Below, piece by piece: positions 15,624 to 24,905 of a DNA stretch of 64,000 bases. This stretch comes from UBA1351 sp965140555 (lineage in GTDB: Bacteria > Bacillota > Clostridia > Lachnospirales > Vallitaleaceae). The stretch spans positions 1,984,001 through 2,048,000 of the forward strand of contig OZ223259.1 in assembly GCA_965140555.1 (NCBI GenBank), given 5' to 3'. The position numbers were made by a program, and so were the translations under genes. The stretch's first letter is position 1. Every line of letters begins with the position of its first letter. The notes beneath the pieces were generated by a model. The model was given only the letters and a program-made list of their open reading frames with translations, was not told where the DNA came from and searched no databases.

Positions 15624-17756
15624 ATGCAAAAGGATTATATAGAACGTACCTATGCCGGATGGTTGGGTAAAATCATCGGGATTCGATTAGGATCGCCAAT
15701 TGAAGGTTGGCCATACGCACAGATTAAGAAAACCTACGGAACCATCACGGATTATCTAGTGGATTATGAGGATTATGCAGCAGATGATGATAGTAACGGG
15801 CCTTTATTCTTTGTACGAGCGTTACTGGATTATGGAACGGATTTGAATACGTTAACACCGGAGATGATGGGAAAAACCTGGTTGAATTATGCGGCTGAAA
15901 ACCACGGATTTTACTGGTGGGGGGGCTATGGCATCTCCACAGAACATACGGCCTATATGAATATGAAGCATGGTATAAAGGCGCCTAAGTCCGGTTCTAT
16001 TGAACAGAATGGTCGAGCCTGTGCGGAGCAAATCGGAGGTCAGATTTTCTCCGATTGCTGGGGCTTTGTTGCGCCGAATCAACCCAAGTTAGCTGCTGAT
16101 TATGCAGGGATGATGTCCAGCGTCTCCCATGACGGGGATGGAATTAACGGAGGTCGCTTTGTTGCCGCTGGCATTAGCACAGCCTATCATGCCAAAAGCG
16201 TTGAAGAGATATTAGAAGGCGGATTATCCGTCATTCCTGCAACGAGTGGTTATGCCCGTATTGTACGGGATATCATGCGTTTTCATAAAGAGGATACGGA
16301 GAAGAACTGGGAACACTGTTATCACTATATTGCCGAGCATTACGGCTATGATAAATTTCCCGGAATCTGCCATATCCTCCCGAATGCAGCGGTGATGATT
16401 CTATCCATGCTCTATGGAGAAGGTGACTTTACAAAAACCCAATGTATATGCAATATGTGTGGATGGGATACAGATTGTAATGCAGGGAATGTAGGTGCTA
16501 TTATCGGAACCTATGTGGGGATTGAAGGAATTGAAGACCGTTGGATTCAGCCTATTGGAGATCGGATTATTGCCTCTAGTGTGATTGGTTCTATGAATCA
16601 GACAACCATTGCAAAGACAACGCAGATTTTTTGTGCATTAGGCTATGAAATTGCAGGGGAAGAACCGGAGGATAAGTGGCCAAAACGTTTTCAAAAGCGG
16701 GGCGTGCAATTGGATTTTGACTTGCCCAAATCAACCCAAGGTATTCGACTGGATTATGATAAGGCGCTACAAGGTGTCTGGATGGATAATATGCAAGATG
16801 TATTGGAAAAAGGTCGAGGAAGCTTAGTGGTTGGCTTTACACCGATTGCTCATGACTATAGCTTGCGGCTTTATTATCGTACCTATTATCAACCGAAAGA
16901 CCTTCATGATTCCCGATATGACCCGGCGTTTTCCCCGGCGGTGTATCCGGGCCAAACGGTTTATGGGCAGCTGTATTATCCGGGACAATCACCCATGGAG
17001 GCAAGGATTACTGTGACAGATTCCAATAATAAGAGAGTCTATAAATCAGAGCCGATAATGCTCCAACGAGGGTATAATAATATGGAGTATACCATTCCGT
17101 CTATAGAGAGTGGTCTAATACGGGATATCGGGATTACCGTGACAGGAACGACGAATCCGACAGGTGGATTATATGAGGCCCATACCCTTCATTTAGTAGA
17201 TTTATGGGTGGATGGGCAGCCTAATTATAGCGTACACTTTGAGAACGAGTGTATTGAAGATTATGGTTTCGGTCACTGTACACTACACAAAGAAATCAGC
17301 CAGTTTACCTATACGTGTGGCTTATGGGAATTTGATGGCGAATGCTTAAGTGGTAGCTGTACGGATTATGGGGATGTGTTCACCGGAGCTTATTATATGG
17401 AAGACTATCAAGTGGCAGCCGATATCATTCCCCAAACCGGTGCCTATCATTTGCTCTCTTTCCGAGTGCAAGGTGCCATTCGTTCTTATGCAGTAGGGTT
17501 TTATGGGGAAGGACAGATTGCTCTTCTCAAGAAAGATTTAGAGTATGAAGTACTTGCATCAAAGGACTATACCTATGAGCAAAACAGAGCTTATCGCTTC
17601 TTAGTGAAAGCCGAGGGGAATCGCATACGCGCCTATATGAATGAGGAACTTCTTTTTGATGTTGAAGACGACGGTTATACCTATGGACAGGTTGGATTTA
17701 GCCTACTTGACGGAAGTCATGGACATTTTCGTCATCTAGAAGTGCGACCACTATAG
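15624..17756 (+). CDS. ADP-ribosylglycohydrolase-family enzyme with C-terminal lectin-like domains
   Basis: 710 residues from ATG 15624, which has AGGAGG 6 nt upstream (the open frame begins earlier without a binding site). Residues 1-385 are the ADP-ribosylglycohydrolase fold: DDDSNG (metal-binding acidic cluster), SHDGDGINGG and GWDTDCNAGNVGAIIG carry the paired Asp motifs for a binuclear Mg site. The remaining 320 residues are beta-rich, with a jelly-roll-like end (GAYHLLSFRVQGAIRS, GQVGFSLLDG) like DUF1080 or laminin-G carbohydrate-binding modules. No signal peptide, so cytoplasmic. With a PfkB kinase and a sugar-acid dehydratase next door, it more likely cleaves a glycosidic or N-ribosyl bond in a nutrient than reverses protein ADP-ribosylation. 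Confidence 0.85.
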   Translation: MQKDYIERTYAGWLGKIIGIRLGSPIEGWPYAQIKKTYGTITDYLVDYEDYAADDDSNGPLFFVRALLDYGTDLNTLTPEMMGKTWLNYAAENHGFYWWGGYGISTEHTAYMNMKHGIKAPKSGSIEQNGRACAEQIGGQIFSDCWGFVAPNQPKLAADYAGMMSSVSHDGDGINGGRFVAAGISTAYHAKSVEEILEGGLSVIPATSGYARIVRDIMRFHKEDTEKNWEHCYHYIAEHYGYDKFPGICHILPNAAVMILSMLYGEGDFTKTQCICNMCGWDTDCNAGNVGAIIGTYVGIEGIEDRWIQPIGDRIIASSVIGSMNQTTIAKTTQIFCALGYEIAGEEPEDKWPKRFQKRGVQLDFDLPKSTQGIRLDYDKALQGVWMDNMQDVLEKGRGSLVVGFTPIAHDYSLRLYYRTYYQPKDLHDSRYDPAFSPAVYPGQTVYGQLYYPGQSPMEARITVTDSNNKRVYKSEPIMLQRGYNNMEYTIPSIESGLIRDIGITVTGTTNPTGGLYEAHTLHLVDLWVDGQPNYSVHFENECIEDYGFGHCTLHKEISQFTYTCGLWEFDGECLSGSCTDYGDVFTGAYYMEDYQVAADIIPQTGAYHLLSFRVQGAIRSYAVGFYGEGQIALLKKDLEYEVLASKDYTYEQNRAYRFLVKAEGNRIRAYMNEELLFDVEDDGYTYGQVGFSLLDGSHGHFRHLEVRPL

Positions 17757-17853
17757 CTGTTTTTTCGATAATAGGTATCAAAGGCATATGCTTATGCGTC
17801 TAGATAACCTGGTAAATGATGTTGATGATGAGGAATAGAGGAAGGTGAATACA

Positions 17854-18804
17854 GTGGATAAAGTAGTAGATGATGTGGATAAAGGCGTCAATCGGGTGGT
17901 CATCTGTGGAAGCATTAACGTGGATCACGTAGTTCGGACCTCGACCATACCAAAGCCCGGAGAGACAATAATAGGCCAAGCTTATCGTATATTTCCGGGA
18001 GGAAAAGGGGCGAATCAGGCCGTAGCTCTTGCCAAATTAGGGTCTCAAGCCTATATGGTTGGTGCTGTTGGGAAGGATGCAGACGGAAGGCGAGCCATTC
18101 AAGCCTTAGAAGGTAGTGGCGTTCATGGGGATGGAGTGGAAGTCATAGAGACGCCAACAGGCACAGCTCATATTACGGTGGATGACCAAGGTGAGAATAA
18201 CATTATTGTTGTCCCGGGCGCCAATGGAAAGTTGACATGGGAGCAAATCGAATGGAATCTATCAAAGCTACCATCTATGGATATTGCCTTAGCACAACTG
18301 GAAATTCCAATGGAAAGTATTGAGCAGTTTTTTGAATGGGCAACGCATCAAGGTCTGTACCGTGTGCTAAATCCGGCACCAATGCCCAAAGAAGGGTTAA
18401 GCAGCAGCCTGTTAGACCATATTGATTTGCTGATTCCTAACGAACATGAACTGGAGCAGTTAACAGGAATAGCCATTACATCAAAGGAGCAATTCCTCCG
18501 GGCGGCAGAGAAGTTACATCAGCAAGGCGTTCAGGAAGTATTATGTACGGTGGGAGCGGAAGGGTCCTATTATTCAGATGGGTGCACCTGCTATCATGTC
18601 CCGGCCAATCCGGCTAAGGTAGTAGATACCACCTGCGCAGGGGATAGCTATATAGGTGCATATGTAAGCCGCTACAACAAGATGCCTGTTGAAGATGCAA
18701 TGCAGTTTGCTTCAACTGTGGCGGCACATACAGTGGAGCAAGAAGGGGCGCAAGATGCCATTCCTTCACTGGAAGAATTAGTGAACGAGCACGTACATAA
18801 ATAA
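17854..18804 (+). CDS. Ribokinase-like PfkB sugar kinase
   Basis: About 316 residues, full length for the family. Seen: GGKGANQAVALAKLG (first PfkB signature), the anion hole and catalytic Asp in DTTCAGDSYIGAY, and an NPAPMP loop. These features are closest to ribokinase (RbsK). Cytoplasmic ATP-dependent kinase that phosphorylates a pentose or related sugar. GTG 17854 is preferred since AGGAAGG then has an 8-nt gap; GTG 17845 touches it. It lies about 100 bp after the glycohydrolase, and may phosphorylate the sugar that enzyme releases. Substrate not provable from sequence. Confidence 0.9.
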   Translation: MDKVVDDVDKGVNRVVICGSINVDHVVRTSTIPKPGETIIGQAYRIFPGGKGANQAVALAKLGSQAYMVGAVGKDADGRRAIQALEGSGVHGDGVEVIETPTGTAHITVDDQGENNIIVVPGANGKLTWEQIEWNLSKLPSMDIALAQLEIPMESIEQFFEWATHQGLYRVLNPAPMPKEGLSSSLLDHIDLLIPNEHELEQLTGIAITSKEQFLRAAEKLHQQGVQEVLCTVGAEGSYYSDGCTCYHVPANPAKVVDTTCAGDSYIGAYVSRYNKMPVEDAMQFASTVAAHTVEQEGAQDAIPSLEELVNEHVHK

Positions 18805-18865
18805 TTCGTCTATTTATGTGCATGCTAGTTCACAAGGAGCATAGATTAAGGAGAAGGTACTACAG

Positions 18866-20068
18866 ATGAATAAGGTAAAGATTAGAGCAGTTAAGGCGTT
18901 TGTCACAGCGCCGGATGATGTGAATTTGATTGTCGTGAAGGTAGAGACAGATGAGCCGGAACTTTTCGGGCTAGGATGTGCGACATTTACCTATAGAGAA
19001 AAAGCGGTCGTCAGCATTATAGAGGATTATCTAACGCCGTTATTGGTGGGACGGTTTGTTGAAGATATCGGAGAGCTATGGCAACTGATGTATCAAAATG
19101 GCTATTGGCGCAATGATGTCATCTCGAACAATGCTATTGCAGGCGTCGATATGGCTCTATGGGATATTAAAGGAAAGATGGCAGATATGCCACTATACAG
19201 TCTACTTGGCGGCAAATATAGAGAAGGTGTTCCCTACTATCGCCATGCTTCTGGGGAGACACTTGAGGAACTGGATGCATCTATAGCCAAACATATACAA
19301 GAGGGTGTCCGACATATTCGTATTCAATGGGGACATTATGGGGGAGTGGCAGAATCGATGAATCGACCTACAGGGCACCTTCCGGGAGATTACTACCATC
19401 CCCAAACCTATATAAAACGAGTGGTACAGATGTTTGAACATGTACGGGATACCTTTGGGTATGATTTAGAACTCTTACATGATGTACATGAACGATTAAA
19501 ACAGCCGGACGCCCTATGGTTGGCAAAGGAACTAGAACCTTTCCGACTATTTTATTTAGAAGATTTATTGCCACCGGAGCATATGGAAGGGATGGCGCAG
19601 ATTCGTCATCAGGTGACAACCCCTCTGGCAATGGGAGAACTCTTCACCCATCCTAAGGAATGGCAACAGGTCATTGCTAACCGATGGATTGATTATATTC
19701 GAGTCCATATAAGTATGATTGGCGGTATCACACCAGCCCTTACTTTGGTACATTTTGCAGAATGTTATAATGTACTGACGGCATGGCACGGTCCTATTGA
19801 CCAATCACCTATCGGTCACGCGGTGAATATGCATATGGATTTGGCAACGAAGAATTTCGGTATCCAAGAATGGTATGGAATCGGAGAGAAGACAAGGGAA
19901 GTTTTCGGGGAAATACCGACCCTTCGAGAGGGCTATATCTATCCGAATGTGGCGCCGGGAATTGGTGTTACCTTTGACGAAGAGAAAGCAAAAGCATATC
20001 CATATAAAACACGGGTTACCACATGGACCCAAACCCGTATTGAAGATGGGTCATTAATGGTACCTTGA
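18866..20068 (+). CDS. ManD/RspA-type enolase-superfamily dehydratase
   Basis: 400 residues, the usual ManD length. N-terminal capping domain, then a TIM barrel with DVHER and YLEDLLPPE (metal ligands Asp/Glu), MGELF (third ligand), RVHISMIGG and AWHGPID. These fit the mannonate/gluconate dehydratase (ManD, RspA) subgroup, which dehydrates sugar acids to 2-keto-3-deoxy products with Mg2+. Many members have low activity, so the substrate is open. GGAGAAGG precedes the ATG. Third gene of the carbohydrate unit, 61 bp after the kinase and followed by a terminator. Confidence 0.88.
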   Translation: MNKVKIRAVKAFVTAPDDVNLIVVKVETDEPELFGLGCATFTYREKAVVSIIEDYLTPLLVGRFVEDIGELWQLMYQNGYWRNDVISNNAIAGVDMALWDIKGKMADMPLYSLLGGKYREGVPYYRHASGETLEELDASIAKHIQEGVRHIRIQWGHYGGVAESMNRPTGHLPGDYYHPQTYIKRVVQMFEHVRDTFGYDLELLHDVHERLKQPDALWLAKELEPFRLFYLEDLLPPEHMEGMAQIRHQVTTPLAMGELFTHPKEWQQVIANRWIDYIRVHISMIGGITPALTLVHFAECYNVLTAWHGPIDQSPIGHAVNMHMDLATKNFGIQEWYGIGEKTREVFGEIPTLREGYIYPNVAPGIGVTFDEEKAKAYPYKTRVTTWTQTRIEDGSLMVP

Positions 20069-20075
20069 TAAGAGG

Positions 20076-20113
20076 AAGAGGAGACAGTGTTTGGTGTCTC
20101 CTCTTCTTGATTT
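20076..20113 (+). terminator. Intrinsic terminator of the carbohydrate unit
   Basis: AAGAGGAGACA (20076-20086) pairs with TGTCTCCTCTT (20095-20105), followed by CTTGATTTTT. It begins 7 bp after the dehydratase stop. Confidence 0.85.
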
Positions 20114-20152
20114 TTAATTAAAAGCATAAGTTCAAATCTGCAACACCTTTAG

Positions 20153-21124
20153 TTACAAACCAATCAGTGCACTGGCCGATAAAAGCTCCCTATAAACGTC
20201 ACCGCTAAGTTGATTGGAAAAAGCAGCGCGAGAATCGACGTTAGCCCCAGGGCCATGATTGTCAATTTCGATATAGCGTAAGGTGAGCTCAGCCATAGGC
20301 TTATCCCAATTATGCCAACCGGCAGGATGAATAGAAGCGTCTAGGTAGCAATTCATAAAGAGGGTCTTAGCATAATCTCTCCATGGGCGACCTAGATAGA
20401 CTTGACCGATTTGATGATCTCCTGTGATGCGACAATGGTTAAAGATAAAACCGTATGAGGCATCTGAAGGGGTATTGGCAGCGGTTATATAGGAAGCATC
20501 CTCACTTTGAAGGGCCTTTGTATGAATATGGCAATCTTCAAAATAAGCCAAACCTGGTCCGAAGATATAATCAACATCCCCTTCGATATAACAGTCTTTA
20601 TAATAACTAACGGAGCGGGAATGAATCATAGGGATGTTGGAGTTGTGGAACCATTCAGGCGCATGCATACGTGCGGCAAATTCTTCCGTCATTTCACCGG
20701 CATAGATGGTATCTTGATCACCTAGAAAGCGACAGTTGATAAAGGAAGACGTTTTTGCACAGATAAAGGCAGCAACGGCTTGGCCATTTATATAGCCGGG
20801 GCCGGAGGTGTTTTGGAAGCGTAAGATTTTTGGCCGTAATATGGGAGCCGGCAATAAGAGTTGAAAAACTGTTAAATGTCCCGATGCGTTTCCCGTCAGG
20901 CCCTATAGTTTCAGCACCTGGTGGTAGCTTAAGATGGTCGTTAACGGATCTTCCCCTTCAAGATGAAGATGTTCGTGGCGAATGTAGATTTTCTCCTCAT
21001 AGGTACCGGGTGCAATGTGGATAGTGGTAGGTGTAGTACATGTGGTATCAATACTATTTAAAGCTTCCTGAATTGTCCTGAAATCAGCTGTTTGAGAGTC
21101 CTTATTGACGTAGATGTGATTCAT
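20153..21124 (-). pseudogene. Pectinesterase (CE8) with two compensating frameshifts
   Basis: Pectin methylesterase: removes methyl groups from galacturonan. ATG 21124 has GAGGATAA upstream; the higher in-frame start has none. The N-terminal part (to TTILSYH) and the C-terminal part (from LRFQNTSGPG) are in one frame, but the segment between, about 20825-20930, is in another, where it reads correctly (GPDGKRIGTFNSF, STLIAGSHITAKN). Two single-base changes of opposite sign thus put a stop at 20903. All catalytic motifs lie downstream: GQAVAAF, FLGDQDTIY, GDVDYIFGPG, LGRPWR. No signal peptide, so intracellular, acting on imported oligosaccharides. Restoring the frame gives about 324 residues, a normal size. 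Confidence 0.85.
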
Positions 21125-21211
21125 ATTATCCTCTTTTCTAATGCGTGGGAAAGCCACTGTTCTTGTATCTATTATAAGATAAAGAACGTCCTTAAGGCAC
21201 TATTGATTTTT

Positions 21212-21245
21212 TGACATATATGACATATTATGACATAGATGACAG
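21212..21245 (+). repeat. Four phased TGACAT/TGACAG repeats
   Basis: TGACA(T/G) begins at 21212, 21221, 21231 and 21240, a spacing of 9, 10 and 9 bp, i.e. about one helical turn. They lie about 35-70 bp before the likely start of the next gene and look like a multi-site operator. Confidence 0.55.
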
Positions 21246-21279
21246 GAATAGTTTTATAAAATCGGATAGGGGAGATGAA

Positions 21280-21833
21280 GTGATTGTGTATAAATATATA
21301 GAGATGAGTGATATAGCTCTAGCAGAGAGAATGAAGATTATTCGCTATGGCCTTGATAAAGCAACACGAGCAGTATTACCTTGCGTCATCAATGGGTCCT
21401 TAAGTTGATGCATTCCACATGGGGGATTACAGTAGCCACATTGCACCATACAGGAATCTCTATGACAACTGAGGTACACGATTTGGAGATAGCTCATATG
21501 AAAGCTTACTATCAGGAGGACTATTATTCGATGAGTATAGCCGTGGATAATAAGCAAGACCCAAAGATGGTGGATAATCTTTTGGCATGGATGCTAGAAA
21601 TGAGTCTTATAGGAGAGTGGAAAGCCTTACTACAGTTAGCACTTTATAAAGAAGATAGGGAATTCCTATGGCAGGAGCATAATACGCTGTACCTATGTCT
21701 AACAGAAGAAGAGCTAAATCAGTTGAGCAAAGAACTGGCAATAGACATACAAGAAGAATGGGTCTTTGATGTGCAGGAAAACTATAAGACGGGAATAGAT
21801 TATTTTTCCATGTATCAAGGGGATGTGCTATGA
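21280..21833 (+). pseudogene. Unknown cytoplasmic protein, probably frameshifted near 21375
   Basis: GTG 21280 with AGGGGAG 5 nt upstream opens VIVYKYIEMSDIALAERMK and runs to ATRAVLPCVINGSLS, stop at 21406. The next frame, open through this point, continues with WVLKLMHSTWGITVATLHHT to a stop at 21831-21833. A single indel near 21375-21385 would join them into a protein of about 184 residues; alternatively the second part starts by itself at TTG 21381. No signal peptide or membrane helix. The later half is acidic and helical (LTEEELNQLSKELAIDIQEE). No family recognised. It ends convergently, overlapping the next gene's stop by a few bases. Confidence 0.5.
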
Positions 21834-22376
21834 TTGAAAAGTATAATTAATGGTATGGAGTTTACTCACGTGTAAATTCATAATCCCTGAAACATTAAAG
21901 TCAGCGTCTCTGAAATCATCAGCCACGCCGGCTTGCCTACCAACATCACCGGTAAGGATACCTGCGGCAAGAAGGTGTATCTTACCATCCCTTTCGACTG
22001 TTGCGGATAAGGAACCTTGTTCCCAATTATAATGCTCTGTATCCGTCGTACCTAGTGCTACATTGATGACGTCATCAAAGATAATACGCGAGGGCGCATA
22101 ATGCACGGAAACATTAAGTGTTGCAATGACTTCACAGAGAGTGTTGGATGTGGATACGACTTGGAAACCTTTTATAAGTAAGCCTGTTTGTCCATCCTCA
22201 TAAGGAATAAAAAAGGTGTTATTGTCAAGATTAACGGCTTCTTGGCAATAGGTTGTTTCAAGTTCGGATACCTGATAAGCAAGTGTATTTTGAGTCTTAT
22301 ACGGACGATGTTGTGTGAGAAAAACAATAAGAATGATGGCAAGACACATGGCCACAATGGCATGTAATTTTTTCAT
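21828..22376 (-). CDS. Secreted or membrane-anchored protein, unknown function
   Basis: 182 residues from ATG 22376 (GAGGGGAC upstream). Residues 5-22 are a hydrophobic anchor or signal (LHAIVAMCLAIILIVFL). The remainder is a polar beta-rich domain with two Cys (TTYCQEAVNL and NTLCEVIATL) that could pair, and the repeated phrase pattern of an immunoglobulin-like fold (EVIATLNVSVHYAPSRIIF, GSLSATVERDGKIHLLAAG). Unrecognised. It stands alone between a convergent gene and the terminator of the ion-transport operon. Confidence 0.65.
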   Translation of the reverse strand: MKKLHAIVAMCLAIILIVFLTQHRPYKTQNTLAYQVSELETTYCQEAVNLDNNTFFIPYEDGQTGLLIKGFQVVSTSNTLCEVIATLNVSVHYAPSRIIFDDVINVALGTTDTEHYNWEQGSLSATVERDGKIHLLAAGILTGDVGRQAGVADDFRDADFNVSGIMNLHVSKLHTINYTFQS

Positions 22377-22476
22377 GATAGTCCCCTCCTCTGTATGGCT
22401 GCTCAAGATTAGGCTTGAACAGCGTTATTTCCAGTGTATCACACACCATGCCATTTATAAATACATAAATATTAGA

Positions 22477-22511
22477 AAAGCCTGCCTTGGGATAATCCTG
22501 AGACAGGCTTT
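22477..22511 (-). terminator. Terminator after the Mrp/Mbh operon
   Basis: AAAGCCTG (22477-22484) pairs with CAGGCTTT (22504-22511). On the minus strand the stem is followed by TTCTAATATTT. It lies 52 bp beyond the mrpD stop. Confidence 0.75.
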
Positions 22512-22562
22512 TATGCTCCGTTCAATAATAAACGAGCAGGTACTCTAGAGCAAACAAGAGCA

Positions 22563-24164
22563 TTAAGCGTATCGCATCATCATATACATTAAGAAGCCGC
22601 TGTAGAAGATAATCATGGAAAAAACAATTTGATTATAGGATAATTCCAGCTCCCGGATTTTGCGGAAAAAGGCAATGCGATGATAAACAAAAAGGTAGAA
22701 GCAAACACCAATAGCAAGGCTTAACAGATAACTAAATAACTTGCCTACATAGCTGCTGACGGAAATATCCACATGGAAATCAAAGAATAATCCCATAAAG
22801 TAAGGACCCATGACCCCACCGATAAAGCAAATGACGGCAAGTAACATAATAATAACAGATTGATTGAGACGCATTTTGGCACGTTTACCCTTCCAACCTC
22901 CGAACATCATTTGGAGATAGCGAACGAAGATGGTAATAGTTCCTACATTGATGAAGAAGAACGCCCATTCATAGAGAGGGTTCCCTTGTCCACCTTTTTG
23001 TATGAGGTATTTAGAGAAAGAGCCGTTAAAAAGCGGTGCCCCCGTAATACCAAAGATGGCAATCAGCATAACAATGGTCACATAGGGCATGCGCTTAAAG
23101 AGTCCTTTAATTTGCCGGATATCTCGTGTTCGATATTCATCAATAATCATACCGGCACAGAGGAACAGTACCGATTTAAAAATAGCATGGTTAAGAATAT
23201 GATAGATGGAGCCCCAGTAGCCATAAATATTGTCAGTGGATAGACCAAAAACAATGAGACCAATCTGACTGACGGTACTATAGGCAAGAATGAGTTTAAT
23301 ATCCGTTTGGCATAGGGCAAAGATACATCCAATAATAGCCGTAAGAAATCCGAAAAGGATAAAAATTTGGTGGTCCGGAAAGACCGGTTCAAATAAATCC
23401 ATAATACGGATAAACAAATAAATACCGCCCTTAACATAGAGACCGGACAAGATAGCACTTACGATAGAAGGTGCGCTTGCTGTCCCATGAGCTTTAGGAA
23501 GCCAACTAAACAGAGGCATGATGGCTGACTTCAGGTCAACAGCGGTGACAATAAGAACAAAGGGCAATATGAGTGTAGAAGGATTTTCAATGAGTGCCAC
23601 ACGTTCTTTAAGTAAGGTTAAATCTAAGGTTCCGAATATTTTATAGAGATAACCAAGTCCTAATAAAAATAAGGTCATGGAAGCCAAATTTGTAAAAAGA
23701 TAAATCATACCGTCATAAATGGATTGCGAGTCTTTTTTGTATACAATCAAAATGCTGACCACAATGGTGGATACCTCGATTAAAACATAAATATTAAATA
23801 AGTCATTGGATAGAAAAAATCCGCAGAGCAAACCTTGAAGAATCAAAAAGAGGAACAAAAATAAATGATTCATATAAGATTTGTGATAGTTATAGATGAG
23901 GAGACATGTGAATAGGAAGACCGTCAATACGACCATTACACTGGAAAAAAGGTCTGCTTTTAAAGAGATTCCTATACCTAAATCATAGCCCCCGATGACC
24001 TCATAGAAGGCACCGCCCGTTCGGACTTTGATAAAATTCATAACGGCCATAACCAAAAAGAATCCTTGCATGCCAAGAATAAGAAGCTTGGCAAGTCTAG
24101 AGTAGCTAAGATAACTGATTAAGGCGGTAAGAAGAGGAAGAACAATAAACCAAAATAGGGACAT
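22563..24164 (-). CDS. mrpD: MrpD/MbhH-type antiporter-like subunit
   Basis: 533 residues, about 14 helices, the proton-conducting NuoL/M/N-like fold. Seen: conserved segment GLLCGFFLSNDLFNIYVLIE with the helix-5 Glu, the lysine-containing VDLKSAIMPLFSWLPKAHG, and the broken helix region ILAYSTVSQIGL. MrpD subunits carry H+ (or Na+) through the complex. Its ATG overlaps the mrpC stop. It is the only full antiporter-like subunit in this operon; no MrpA N-terminal (NuoL-like) gene is present, so the complex is Mbh-like in make-up. Confidence 0.9.
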   Translation of the reverse strand: MSLFWFIVLPLLTALISYLSYSRLAKLLILGMQGFFLVMAVMNFIKVRTGGAFYEVIGGYDLGIGISLKADLFSSVMVVLTVFLFTCLLIYNYHKSYMNHLFLFLFLILQGLLCGFFLSNDLFNIYVLIEVSTIVVSILIVYKKDSQSIYDGMIYLFTNLASMTLFLLGLGYLYKIFGTLDLTLLKERVALIENPSTLILPFVLIVTAVDLKSAIMPLFSWLPKAHGTASAPSIVSAILSGLYVKGGIYLFIRIMDLFEPVFPDHQIFILFGFLTAIIGCIFALCQTDIKLILAYSTVSQIGLIVFGLSTDNIYGYWGSIYHILNHAIFKSVLFLCAGMIIDEYRTRDIRQIKGLFKRMPYVTIVMLIAIFGITGAPLFNGSFSKYLIQKGGQGNPLYEWAFFFINVGTITIFVRYLQMMFGGWKGKRAKMRLNQSVIIMLLAVICFIGGVMGPYFMGLFFDFHVDISVSSYVGKLFSYLLSLAIGVCFYLFVYHRIAFFRKIRELELSYNQIVFSMIIFYSGFLMYMMMRYA

Positions 24165-24514
24165 TATTTTTCCTCCTTCCGCATTTTAATTACCTTTTTC
24201 CAGTTGGTCGTACCATAGTGATGGTAAAGGCTGATAAACATCGTTAGGCCTACGGCAGTAACGGCCACACCAATGACGATAGCAGTAATCATAAGAGCCT
24301 GAGGAAAGGGATCCGTCATAAGTGTGGCATCTCCGATAGGTGGCAAGGCCTCCGTTTCATGGTTAATGTTCAAGAAGAAGAGAATAATGGCCGATTGGAT
24401 AATACCAAAGGACATGACACTCTTAATAATATTGCGTCGGGCAAGTAAACCATACATACCGATGGCAAATAACCCGAGGGCAACATAGTTGCCGTCTATA
24501 AATCCTGTTGTCAT
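24164..24514 (-). CDS. mrpC: MrpC/MbhG (NuoK-like) subunit
   Basis: 117 residues from ATG 24514 (AGGTG 7 nt upstream; the longer frame start overlaps mrpB without a site). Three membrane helices of the NuoK type: NYVALGLFAIGMYGLLARRN, SFGIIQSAIILFFLNI, DPFPQALMITAIVIGVAVTA, the last with the family's DPxPQALxxTAIVI signature. Small partner of MrpD, needed for ion transport. It is translationally coupled on both sides. Confidence 0.92.
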   Translation of the reverse strand: MTTGFIDGNYVALGLFAIGMYGLLARRNIIKSVMSFGIIQSAIILFFLNINHETEALPPIGDATLMTDPFPQALMITAIVIGVAVTAVGLTMFISLYHHYGTTNWKKVIKMRKEEK

Positions 24515-24518
24515 AGGT

Positions 24519-24905
24519 TCACCTGCTTTCAAAAAGTACAAATCTAAAGAATATAACACTTAGGCCACAGCAAACTTTTACTCCGATGAATACATTCATG
24601 GCAATAAGGTAGTAAGGCTTGAGCCAAAAAGGAATAAGTTCCCGCATATAAAAGATAAAGATGACAGCAAAAAGTATAATAAAGAGGTAAAGAACCTTTT
24701 CAATGCGATTGAGTAAGGTTAGGCTGACACTTTTCTCGTAGGTCGTAAAGTATTGAACGATGAAAACGGAGGATAAAATGGCACCACCTTGAAATCCGCC
24801 GCCCGGTGTTAAGTGACCGTTCAATATAATATAAATCCCAAAAACGATAATAAAGGGATAGATAGCGCCCATGGTGACGCGAAGTAACGTAGAATGTGTT
24901 TTCAT
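24519..24905 (-). CDS. mrpB: MrpB/MbhF subunit
   Basis: 128 residues, four helices. The family signature is clear: NGHLTPGGGFQGGAILSS. MrpB proteins form part of the sodium-translocating half of Mrp, Mbh and Mbs complexes. ATG 24905 overlaps the preceding stop (TGATG) and has GGGGGA upstream. Its end overlaps the ribosome binding site of mrpC, as expected for a tight operon. Confidence 0.92.
   Translation of the reverse strand: MKTHSTLLRVTMGAIYPFIIVFGIYIILNGHLTPGGGFQGGAILSSVFIVQYFTTYEKSVSLTLLNRIEKVLYLFIILFAVIFIFYMRELIPFWLKPYYLIAMNVFIGVKVCCGLSVIFFRFVLFESR

Noticed and set aside
15624..17756. DraG-type regulator of nitrogenase or reversal of toxin ADP-ribosylation
   Set aside because: No nif, draT or ADP-ribosyltransferase gene is near; neighbours are sugar enzymes and the protein carries carbohydrate-binding-like domains.
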